Origin: Pirellulaceae bacterium
GTDB taxonomy: Bacteria; Planctomycetota; Planctomycetia; Pirellulales; Pirellulaceae
Direction: 5' to 3'
Assembly: GCA_013002105.1 (NCBI GenBank)
Contig: JABDKS010000124.1
Location: forward strand, 1-14,955
DNA length: 14,955 nucleotides
The notes beneath the pieces are model-generated. The model searched no databases. It was not told where the DNA came from and saw only the letters and a program-made list of their open reading frames with translations. Position 1 is the first letter of the stretch. Every line of letters starts with the position of its first letter. The position numbers and the translations under genes are program-made. Positions 7,220 to 14,495 of the stretch are shown here, piece by piece.

Positions 7220-10200
7220 ATGGAACGAACACTGGATCAGCTTCAAGTCGCTGCCTTAATTTTGGATACGGATTATCGAATCTGTAGCTTTACATCAGCT
7301 GCGACGGAACTCTATGGCCTAATCGAATCGGACATCGGCCGACCGTTAGCTCAATTGCGGCCGCTGGTTCAAGACATGCCGCCGATTCCCGCCATTGCGT
7401 CACTCGATCGCGATCATCCCGTCGAGGATTTGGTTCGCAGCGAGACAGGCAAAACATTTATACGTCGTGTGTCACCCTTTGAGCAGATTGATGGCAGCGC
7501 TGGCATCGCGATCACGTTTGTCGATGTGACTCGGTTTTATGTGAGCCAGGACGAGGTTCTTTGTTCGCACAACGAACTGGAACAGCAGAGTCGACGTCTC
7601 AATACGATCACGGATGCGACGCCGGCGATGATTGCTTATGTCAGCACCGACTTGCGTTACGAATTTGTGAATCAGCGGTACGCTGATCAGTTTGGAAAAA
7701 CCCCGCAAGAGCTTCGCGGGCAAGACGTCGCCGGAACACTCGGAAATGACAGCTTTGGAGAGGTCAAACGGTATTTGGAGGCGTCGCTGTCTGGCACGCA
7801 ATCAACATTCAAGACGGAGTTGCAGATACAGAGGGACGGCAGCAACGTTTTTGAGGAAGTCACTTTTGTTCCAGATACCGACGATGCGGGTGTGGTGGTC
7901 GGTTGCCATATTTTTGCAATCGACATTACGGAGCGAAAACACTCCGAGCTAGCGATCGCGGACCGCGAAGAGCGACTGGCGGCGGTAACTGAGAGAATGT
8001 CGCTAGCGATGGAAGCGGCCGGAATGGGATCGTTCGAATGGGACCCCAAAACGGACTCGGTCCAGTGGGATGAACAGCATCTCGCCATTTCCGGCCTTCG
8101 GAACCACAAAGACACGCGTGGAAAAGAGTTTTTGCATCTGATTCACCCGGAGGATGTTGCCCAGAATAAAGAACTGATTGAACGCGCGATTGCGACACGC
8201 GGAGACTACGCAGGCGCCTTTCGAATCATTCGTCCCGATGGTGAAACCCGCTGGCTGGCGGCACGGGCCAGAATGGTACCCAGTCGAGACGGTAGCGGCG
8301 ATCGCTTGGTTGGACTGAACTGGGATATCACAGACCAAAGAAACTCTCTCGAACAAGTCAAGCTTGCCGAAGAACGCTTACGCTTGGCAGCCGAGGCGGC
8401 CGGTTTTGGAACCTATCAAATCGATCTGGTTACCGGTCGCACCTATTGGTCAGCGGAGTACAAAAATCTGGTCGGTGCGAGCGACGACGCTGATAAGAAT
8501 GTCCGTGCGGCGGAGGTCGCTGATTTTGTTCATCCAGACGATCGAAAACAGGTGGCACGACACCTCTCGCGGGCAAAACGTGCACTCGATGGTGGCATCC
8601 ATTCGTTCACGCACCGCATCCTGTTGCCCGATGGTTCGCAGCGATGGGTGCGGCGACAAGGTCAAACGGTACTCTCACCATTGGACGGTCAGCCGATCAA
8701 AATTATCGGGACACTGCTTGACATCACGGCTCAAAAGGAAGTTCAGCAATCGCTCGAAGAAGCGCGTCGCGTGGCGGAAGCTGCGAATGAATCCAAGTCC
8801 GAGTTTTTGGCCAATATGAGCCACGAGATCCGGACGCCGATGAGCGCGATCATGGGTTACACCGACATACTCAGTCGACAGTTGACGGATCCCGACGATA
8901 TCAAGTGCGCATCGGTGATTCGCCATAACGGAAAATTCTTGCTGGAAATTATCAACGACATCCTTGATATATCAAAGATCGAAGCCGGAAAGTTGGAGCT
9001 GAATAAGAAACGCTTTCGACCGGACCGTTTGGTCGCTGACGTTTGCTCACTGATGGAGATTCGCGCCGCGGAAAAAGGGATCCCGCTGGAAGTGTCCTTT
9101 GATGGAGAGATTCCGAAAACAATTCGTAGCGATGACAAACGCTTGAAGCAAATTCTGGTCAATCTGATCGGGAACGCTCTGAAGTTTACAAAATCGGGGA
9201 CGGTGCATTTAGTCGTTTCGTGCAAAAACGCTGATCAGCCCACGACGATGCAATTCGACGTGATCGATACGGGCATCGGGATGGACGCCAAACAACTGAA
9301 AAATCTTTTCGTACCGTTTACGCAAGGTGATTCTTCGGTCGTTCGGAAATTCGAAGGCACCGGACTCGGGCTCAGTATCAGTCAGCGGTTAGCCAGAATG
9401 TTGGGTGGGGAAATCACTGTCGAAAGCACTCTGCGAGTGGGAAGCCGTTTTACGCTTGTCATTGATACCGGATCGCTCAAGAACGTGCCCCGAATCGAAC
9501 CGGTGCTCAGTACGTCTCGGATCGCTTCGCCGGCCAAACCTTCTCAACGTCCGGACCTGCAAGGTCGAATCCTGGTTGTCGACGATCGGCGCGACATGAT
9601 TTTTCTGACACAGCATTTAATCGAAGACGCGGGCGGAACGGTCGTGGCGGCCGAGAACGGTTCAGTGGCGATCGAGAGAATCGAGGAAGCCGAGAAAGCT
9701 GGACGTCCTTTTGATTTGATCACCATGGATATGCAGATGCCGGTCTTAGATGGGTACGAGGCCACGCGACGGCTTCGTCAGGCCGGTTGCGAGGCACCGA
9801 TCATCGCCGTCACGGCGCACGCGATGCAGGGCGACCGTCAAAAGTGTATCGAGGCCGGCTGCACCGACTACATCACCAAACCCTTGGATGGCCCAAGTTT
9901 CTTGGCGCTATTGGCCGAGCACCTGAAGAGGCGTCGTCGCGGTGGTCGCCGGCATCATACAAACGCACCGCCGAACGACAGTAGCGTGAACACCACGGGA
10001 CCATCGTCCGATATTTTGGTAATCGACGACGCCCAGGATGCATGCGGTTCGTTGAAAACGCTGCTGGAATTCAGTGGTCACCGGGTCGATGTAGCACATG
10101 ATGGTCAAACGGGCATCGACAAAGTGACCCAGCAAGCTCCCGCCGTGGTGATTTTGGATTTGGGTCTCCCGGACATGAGTGGATTTGACGTCATCAGGGC

Positions 10201-10384
10201 GTTGAAGCAGAACGACGCATTGAAGGAAACCGTTTTCATCGCTGCGACAGGACGCGAGAACGAATCGGAAACGCGCGCCGCCGGTTTTGATCACCATTTT
10301 GTCAAGCCGATTGACATCGCGAGGCTGGAGTCGTTGCTCGATGACCACTTTGCAAATCAGTTGGTCGGAGCGACTCGCTCATAA
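7220..10384 (+). CDS. Hybrid sensor histidine kinase: four PAS, HisKA, HATPase, two receivers
   Basis: A 1054-residue cytoplasmic protein with no transmembrane segment. PAS 1 (about 5-105; ALILDTDYRICSFTSAATELY, then IGRPL and ITFVDVT) is of the type behind CheR in CheB-CheR fusions. PAS 2 (125-238), PAS 3 (260-373) and PAS 4 (388-505) follow; PAS 3 and 4 have the PAS_3-type HPEDV/HPDDR and PDG..RW motifs. HisKA carries SHEIRTP with His535. HATPase has the N box NLIGNALKF, G1 DTGIGMD, F box FVPFTQGD and G2 GTGLGLSI. Receiver 1 (about 788-905) has VVDD, MDMQMP with Asp837, TAHA and TKP. Receiver 2 (about 930-1045) has VIDD, LDLGLP with Asp980, AATG and VKP. Both receivers look active. No HPt domain is present. 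The ATG at 7220 is preferred; a TTG at 7175 would add 15 residues, and neither has a good ribosome site. It is likely co-transcribed with the CsrA-receiver gene and converges on the exporter operon. Confidence 0.93.
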   Translation: MERTLDQLQVAALILDTDYRICSFTSAATELYGLIESDIGRPLAQLRPLVQDMPPIPAIASLDRDHPVEDLVRSETGKTFIRRVSPFEQIDGSAGIAITFVDVTRFYVSQDEVLCSHNELEQQSRRLNTITDATPAMIAYVSTDLRYEFVNQRYADQFGKTPQELRGQDVAGTLGNDSFGEVKRYLEASLSGTQSTFKTELQIQRDGSNVFEEVTFVPDTDDAGVVVGCHIFAIDITERKHSELAIADREERLAAVTERMSLAMEAAGMGSFEWDPKTDSVQWDEQHLAISGLRNHKDTRGKEFLHLIHPEDVAQNKELIERAIATRGDYAGAFRIIRPDGETRWLAARARMVPSRDGSGDRLVGLNWDITDQRNSLEQVKLAEERLRLAAEAAGFGTYQIDLVTGRTYWSAEYKNLVGASDDADKNVRAAEVADFVHPDDRKQVARHLSRAKRALDGGIHSFTHRILLPDGSQRWVRRQGQTVLSPLDGQPIKIIGTLLDITAQKEVQQSLEEARRVAEAANESKSEFLANMSHEIRTPMSAIMGYTDILSRQLTDPDDIKCASVIRHNGKFLLEIINDILDISKIEAGKLELNKKRFRPDRLVADVCSLMEIRAAEKGIPLEVSFDGEIPKTIRSDDKRLKQILVNLIGNALKFTKSGTVHLVVSCKNADQPTTMQFDVIDTGIGMDAKQLKNLFVPFTQGDSSVVRKFEGTGLGLSISQRLARMLGGEITVESTLRVGSRFTLVIDTGSLKNVPRIEPVLSTSRIASPAKPSQRPDLQGRILVVDDRRDMIFLTQHLIEDAGGTVVAAENGSVAIERIEEAEKAGRPFDLITMDMQMPVLDGYEATRRLRQAGCEAPIIAVTAHAMQGDRQKCIEAGCTDYITKPLDGPSFLALLAEHLKRRRRGGRRHHTNAPPNDSSVNTTGPSSDILVIDDAQDACGSLKTLLEFSGHRVDVAHDGQTGIDKVTQQAPAVVILDLGLPDMSGFDVIRALKQNDALKETVFIAATGRENESETRAAGFDHHFVKPIDIARLESLLDDHFANQLVGATRS

Positions 10385-10436
10385 GGTTTTTGCACGGCAA
10401 GAATGGACTCGATTGAATCCATGCTGCATGAATCCA
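10385..10436. other. Short convergent intergenic gap
   Basis: 52 bases between the kinase stop and the ATPase stop. It contains a direct repeat GAATCCAT separated by seven bases. No GC-rich stem with a T-tract is visible, so no intrinsic terminator can be called. Confidence 0.3.
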
Positions 10437-11162
10437 TCAAACGCTCTGATATTCCAACGCGGCTTTTGCCTTTGCAAAATCAGTTGTGTCCTCCACGACC
10501 TCGCCATCACGTAGCACGATGGTGCGTTTGGCGTTGCGTGCAACGTTTTGATCGTGGGTCACCAGCACGACGGTAATTTGACGGTCGTCATTGAGCTCGT
10601 GAAACAGCGAGATGACTTCGCGACTTGTTTTGGAGTCAAGGTTTCCGGTTGGTTCGTCAGCCATTAGGATCGAAGGTCGATTCACTAGGGCGCGAGCGAT
10701 CGCGACGCGTTGTTGCTGGCCGCCGGAGAGTTGTGTCGGATGGTGATCGAATCGGTCTCCCAGCCCGACCTTATCAAGCATTTCTTTGGCCCGCTGGCGT
10801 CGTTCGCGAGCGGGAATGCCGCGCGAGTACATCAGCGGCAATTCAACATTCTCCAGGGCCGATGTTCGATTGAGAAGATTGAAGCTTTGGAAAACGAAGC
10901 CGAGTTGCTTGTTGCGAATTTTGGCTCGCTGGTCGCGATTCATCGTTGCGATTTCTTCGCCGTCCAGCTTGTAACTGCCTTGGGTTGGTCGATCCAGGCA
11001 GCCTAAGGTGTTCATCAAGGTTGATTTGCCACTGCCCGACGGTCCCACCAGAGCGATGTATTCACCAAGTTCAATATCCAACGTTACGGTACGCAGCGCG
11101 TGCACCATGACTTCTCCCAAGTCATAAACACGACGTACGTCTCGCAATTCGATCAATGCCAT
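10437..11162 (-). CDS. ABC transporter ATPase, MacB/LolD type
   Basis: A 241-residue nucleotide-binding subunit with every catalytic motif. Walker A is GPSGSGKST (40-48), the Q-loop Gln92 is in VFQSFNLL, the signature LSGGQQQR spans 145-152, Walker B is ILMADEP (165-171), and the switch His203 is in VTHD. The stretch [15 protein letters not shown] after Walker A is typical of the MacB/LolD/YknY group, which powers mechanotransmission across the membrane rather than substrate import. Its ATG follows the permease stop by six bases and is preceded by an ACGAGG purine stretch, so the two are translated together. The C-terminus (after about 225) is a short Ala-rich tail. In E. coli MacB the ATPase and permease are one chain; here they are separate. 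Confidence 0.96.
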   Translation of the reverse strand: MALIELRDVRRVYDLGEVMVHALRTVTLDIELGEYIALVGPSGSGKSTLMNTLGCLDRPTQGSYKLDGEEIATMNRDQRAKIRNKQLGFVFQSFNLLNRTSALENVELPLMYSRGIPARERRQRAKEMLDKVGLGDRFDHHPTQLSGGQQQRVAIARALVNRPSILMADEPTGNLDSKTSREVISLFHELNDDRQITVVLVTHDQNVARNAKRTIVLRDGEVVEDTTDFAKAKAALEYQSV

Positions 11163-11168
11163 CCTCGT

Positions 11169-12410
11169 TTACTCGTATCGCAGGGCATCGATGGGATCGA
11201 GCTTGCTGGCGCGGCGAGCTGGATAATAGCCAAAGAAAACACCAACGGCGGCGGCGAAACCCATCGCGACGATGGCTGCGGGAATCGAAACGACCATGGG
11301 CCACTCGGTGCCCGGCTTGTAAGCGTTGATCAGGACAGTTGCACCCAAGGAGGCAGCCGTCCCAAGTGCCAGACCAATGGCACCACCGATGCAGGACAAA
11401 ACCACCGACTCAATCAAGAACTGCCGCAGGATATCTTTTCCACGAGCTCCGATTGCCATCCGAATTCCGATTTCGCGAGTACGCTCGGTGACCGAAACCA
11501 ACATGATGTTCATGATTCCGACACCGCCGACGACTAACGAGATACCCGCGATCGCTGACAGCATCAGCGTTAGCGTGCCCGTGATGATGGCGAGCCCCGC
11601 CGCGATTTCGGTCGTGTCCTGAACGCGAAAGTCGGGTTCTTCGCCGATTCCCACGTCATGCCGTTCGGTCAACAGAGTGTCAATTTGTTTGGTCGCGTTG
11701 GCCATCTGCTTAGTGCTGCGCGCCGACACCATGATTGCGTGAACATTATCCAGTGGCGAACCATTGATTCGTTTGCGGACCGTCGAGTGAGGCATCAAGA
11801 TCAGATCGTCTTGGTCGTCGCCTACCATGTTGGCGCCTTTTTTCTTCAGGACACCGATCACGCGGAAAGGCACGGTGTTGACACGAATGGTTTGGTCGAT
11901 CGGATTGGTCGTGCGAAACAATTCGGGGATCAACGTGTGGCCAATGACGCAGACTTTGGCGTTGGATTCGATATCCTGCCGGCTAAAAAAGCCACCGGCA
12001 TCCAGTTCCCAGTTGCGGACAGTCAAAAATCCCGGGCCGACCCCCAACATCTCCTTTGGATTCCAGTTCTCGTTGCCGTAGATAATTTGGCCACCGGTCC
12101 AGACCACGGCGGAGGATGCCAGCACATCGGGGCATTCTTGTTCGATCGCGTCGGAATCATCGGCCGTCAGTGTTGGCGCCCCGGAACGCCGCACACCGCC
12201 TTGTTCGGTTTGTCCGGGCAGGACCAGGATCATGTTTGTTCCGAACGCTTCGAATTCTCCGCTGACCAAACGACTGGCGCCTTGACCGATCGACACGATC
12301 GTCGTGACCGCCGCGATGCCAATCACGACACCGATGATGGTCAAGATAGCGCGCATCTTGTTTTTCAACAGAGCTCGCAATGCGATTCGGACGGTATCGA
12401 GAAACGACAT
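11169..12410 (-). CDS. macB: MacB-type ABC transporter permease (FtsX family)
   Basis: A 413-residue membrane protein with the four-helix MacB topology. Transmembrane segment 1 (about 20-42, MRAILTIIGVVIGIAAVTTI) follows the amphipathic N-terminus. A large periplasmic domain (about 45-275, MacB_PCD type) comes next, then three closely spaced segments near 282-306, 331-361 and 374-396 forming the FtsX domain. Conserved stretches include GGVGIMNIMLVSVTERTREIGIRMAIGA (295 on), where the coupling helix meets the ATPase, and YYPARRASKLDPIDALRYE at the C-terminus. It lacks the N-terminal ATPase domain of E. coli MacB, which is supplied by the next gene. The gene lies six bases after the adaptor stop. 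The substrate (peptide, macrolide-like compound, lipoprotein or siderophore) cannot be told from sequence. Confidence 0.95.
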   Translation of the reverse strand: MSFLDTVRIALRALLKNKMRAILTIIGVVIGIAAVTTIVSIGQGASRLVSGEFEAFGTNMILVLPGQTEQGGVRRSGAPTLTADDSDAIEQECPDVLASSAVVWTGGQIIYGNENWNPKEMLGVGPGFLTVRNWELDAGGFFSRQDIESNAKVCVIGHTLIPELFRTTNPIDQTIRVNTVPFRVIGVLKKKGANMVGDDQDDLILMPHSTVRKRINGSPLDNVHAIMVSARSTKQMANATKQIDTLLTERHDVGIGEEPDFRVQDTTEIAAGLAIITGTLTLMLSAIAGISLVVGGVGIMNIMLVSVTERTREIGIRMAIGARGKDILRQFLIESVVLSCIGGAIGLALGTAASLGATVLINAYKPGTEWPMVVSIPAAIVAMGFAAAVGVFFGYYPARRASKLDPIDALRYE

Positions 12411-12416
12411 ACGGGG

Positions 12417-13673
12417 CTAGCTCTTCTTGCCCTTGACGACTTGATCGCCTTCTTTCAAATCTCCGGACAGCATTTCGGTGAAACTGTTTTCGGAAAGTCC
12501 GGTTCGAACTTCAATCGCTTTGAGTTTTTCGCCATCAACGATCCAAACGTGACGCTTGTTGCGATCCTTCTTTGCCTTTGCCTTTTCGGCCGCGCTGAGT
12601 TGCTTGTTGTCGTCCTCCTCCTTCTTGTCTTTCTTCCATGCTGTCCCATCGACCAACCCCTTGTCTTCTTCGCGTACCAATTTGACGTCGCTGGGGAAGA
12701 AACGCAGCGCGGTATTGGGGATTTTGGGGACATCGATAGTCGAATCGACCTCGAATGAGATGGTGGCGGTCATACCGGGCAGAAGTTTCAGTTGGGCATT
12801 CGCAGCGGCGATCACGACCGGGTAGGTCACGACATTCTGGGTCGACACGCTGCTAACACGGATTTGTTCGATCTGGCCCTCAAACACTTCTTCGGGATGG
12901 GCATCAACCGTGAACGTGACCGGGCGATCTTCGTCTTTGGCTTTCTGAATCAGTCCAATATCCGCTTCATCGACCGAGGCGAACACGTGAACCTTTTTGC
13001 GCAAGTCGGGTGCGACAATGAATAGTTCGGGCGTCTGGAATTGCGCCGCCAGGGTTTGACCTGGATCGATCTTGCGATCAATGACGACGCCATCGACTGG
13101 TGCCGTGATCTCGCAGTATTTCAGGTTGGCTCGCGAAGTTTCCAACGATGCACGAGCCTGCAAAATCGAGGCCTTGGAGAGTCGACGCTGTGCCTGCAGC
13201 GACTTGACTTCATAAGTCAGAACATCCATTTCGCGATCTGACAAAAAGTCTTTGTTTTTGTCTCGCAGTCGCTTGCCGCGCTGATAGTTGTTCAACGACT
13301 GTTGCAACTGCGCCTCAACACGCTGAAGATCGGCTTCGCGAGTGGCCAAAACGGCTTCGTCACGATCGACGTTCGCCTTGAACAATCGGGGGTCGACGCG
13401 AGCCAGGATGTCGCCTTCTTTGATTTCGTCGTTGAAATCAACATTCAATTCGACGATCGGACCGGACACGAATGATCCGACCGAGACCGACAAGACCGGC
13501 TTGATGGTTCCCATCGAGTTGACGTACCGGGTGATGTCGCCCGTGGTCACTTTGGCAGTTTCCCACTCGACCCGATTTCGTTTTTCCCAATAAGCGCGCG
13601 CCGGTTGGTAAGCCGCAGCGCCGGCGGCCCCAATCACGCTTAACACAATCAGCGTTTTGACAATCGTTTTCAT
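12417..13673 (-). CDS. macA: MacA-type periplasmic adaptor (membrane fusion protein)
   Basis: A 418-residue adaptor with an N-terminal membrane anchor (residues 4-22). The two lipoyl half-motifs are near 57-100 (VGSFVSGPIVELNVDFNDEI, then GDILARVDPRLF) and 185-215 (YCEITAPVDGVVIDRK, then PGQTL). Between them is a coiled-coil hairpin (101-185) rich in Glu, Gln and Arg that would dock on the TolC-type tunnel. A beta-barrel domain follows (220-330), with LPGMTATISFEVD. A charged insertion of about 35 residues (335-372; runs of Lys, Glu and Asp) precedes the membrane-proximal segment HVWIVDGEKLKAIEVRTGLS. The start is ATG at 13673, with no strong Shine-Dalgarno site upstream. It is the first gene of a three-gene operon with permease and ATPase. 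The natural outer-membrane partner in this window is the TolC-type protein at 3791-5791. Confidence 0.94.
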   Translation of the reverse strand: MKTIVKTLIVLSVIGAAGAAAYQPARAYWEKRNRVEWETAKVTTGDITRYVNSMGTIKPVLSVSVGSFVSGPIVELNVDFNDEIKEGDILARVDPRLFKANVDRDEAVLATREADLQRVEAQLQQSLNNYQRGKRLRDKNKDFLSDREMDVLTYEVKSLQAQRRLSKASILQARASLETSRANLKYCEITAPVDGVVIDRKIDPGQTLAAQFQTPELFIVAPDLRKKVHVFASVDEADIGLIQKAKDEDRPVTFTVDAHPEEVFEGQIEQIRVSSVSTQNVVTYPVVIAAANAQLKLLPGMTATISFEVDSTIDVPKIPNTALRFFPSDVKLVREEDKGLVDGTAWKKDKKEEDDNKQLSAAEKAKAKKDRNKRHVWIVDGEKLKAIEVRTGLSENSFTEMLSGDLKEGDQVVKGKKS

Positions 13674-14107
13674 TCAGTTTGCGAAGGTTGTAGTGGCGCG
13701 TCGCTTGCACGTCGAAGGCGACTCGCTCGATCGATCTCGGTTGCACCATTCAGTCTAGCTGCTCTGGCCCAAGAGGCCGAAATTGTTTTCGTATTGTTTC
13801 GTTAGCGTGGAATCAGACGTGTTCTAGCGAGTCGCCCAAAGTTACTCGCTGATACAAAGTCAGGTGGGACGTCCTGGGGGATTCGGCACAGGGTCATTTG
13901 CTGACGTTGTAAACCGCGTGACAGTCGAGATCGAACCAGAGAAGATCCGAGCCGAGATCGAATCCAAGATGATCGAACCATCGTTGGCCAGGACCTGTTG
14001 GGGTGATTGCGAAGAGCATTTCAGGGTCTGGCCAGGACCGGTCCCGGCCGTCGAATAGGCCGACTCGATTTCCAAGGTGGGCGGCTTGGCGTAATCCATG
14101 GTGACCG

Positions 14108-14179
14108 GGCCCAGTCCCACTGTCCCATTGACCCACTGTCCCGCTGTCCCGCTGGCCCATTGTTCCACTGGCTCAGCGG
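14108..14179. repeat. Degenerate 8-bp tandem repeat array
   Basis: Eight consecutive 8-base units from 14116 onward vary on CCCACTGT: CCCACTGT, CCCATTGA, CCCACTGT, CCCGCTGT, CCCGCTGG, CCCATTGT, TCCACTGG and CTCAGCGG; a partial copy precedes them. Read as protein on the minus strand it makes a spurious Gly/Gln/Trp/Ser repeat. It is non-coding by context. Confidence 0.8.
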
Positions 14180-14237
14180 TCTGGCCTGTCATGCGGTCTG
14201 GCCTGTCACGCGGGCTGGCTTGTCACGCGGGCTGGGC
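14176..14237. repeat. 17-bp tandem repeat array
   Basis: Three full copies at 14176-14192, 14193-14209 and 14210-14226 plus a partial fourth copy from 14227. The first unit is GCGGTCTGGCCTGTCAT; the second differs at one position and the third at three. It directly abuts and slightly overlaps the 8-bp array. Confidence 0.85.
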
Positions 14238-14386
14238 GAGCCTCTGACGCGTCCGCATCGTGCCGATGCGATGGATCAGGCCGCAAAATACTCGCACAGT
14301 TGCGTTCGTGGCCCCACCGCGATGGGGCACAAAAATTCGACAAACGCCGTCCTCTACGATCGTCCCCTTTTTTGCTATTCTCCACA

Positions 14387-14447
14387 GCAATTTGCACGCC
14401 CGATGTTGCGCCGGACACGCCGGTCAATGTTCCAACGGGCAAATTGC
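14387..14447 (+). promoter_or_regulatory. Long-range hairpin in the carB leader
   Basis: GCAATTT (14387-14393) pairs with AAATTGC (14441-14447), and GCCCG (14398-14402) with CGGGC (14436-14440), leaving a 4-base bulge (GCAC). The enclosed loop holds a small CCGG-ACACG-CCGG hairpin (14411-14423). It ends 48 bases before the carB start. A leader control element (for example pyrimidine-responsive) is possible but unproven. Confidence 0.4.
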
Positions 14448-14495
14448 AACGTTGACCCTCAAGCTGAATTCCCCCCAAGCATCGCTGGAATCCCC

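Larger units (their letters stand above)
13674..14386. other. Long intergenic region between the exporter operon and carB
   Basis: About 710 bases with no supportable gene. The short ORFs here (for example 13864-14058 on plus and 13860-14192 on minus) are built on repeats and lack ribosome sites. The left part holds the unresolved promoter of the macA operon. A run of repeated GATCGAA-like words lies near 13925-13985, an 11-base direct repeat TGGCCAGGACC is at 13985-13995 and 14029-14039, tandem arrays are at 14108-14237, and a GC hairpin GCCCCA-CCGCGA-TGGGGC is at 14311-14328. A weak extended -10 for carB (TGCTATTCT) is at 14373-14381. Confidence 0.5.

Noticed and set aside
11658..12758. Plus-strand ORF of 366 codons antisense to the permease and adaptor genes
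   Set aside because: It overlaps two strongly supported genes, its translation has no recognisable domain, and it has no ribosome site. Long antisense frames are expected from the codon bias of the real genes.
13864..14058. Plus-strand 64-codon ORF (GTG start) ending WPGPVPAVE
   Set aside because: Codon use looks acceptable, but there is no ribosome site, no known family, and short DNA repeats account for its composition.
13860..14192. Minus-strand ORF with a Gly-Gln-Trp-Ser-Gly repeat
   Set aside because: The apparent protein repeat is produced by the 8-bp tandem DNA array, which is open in several frames; there is no ribosome site.
14311..14328. GC-rich hairpin as an intrinsic terminator
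   Set aside because: The 6-bp stem is followed by ACAAAAATT on the plus strand and has no T-tract on the minus strand, so it does not meet terminator criteria.
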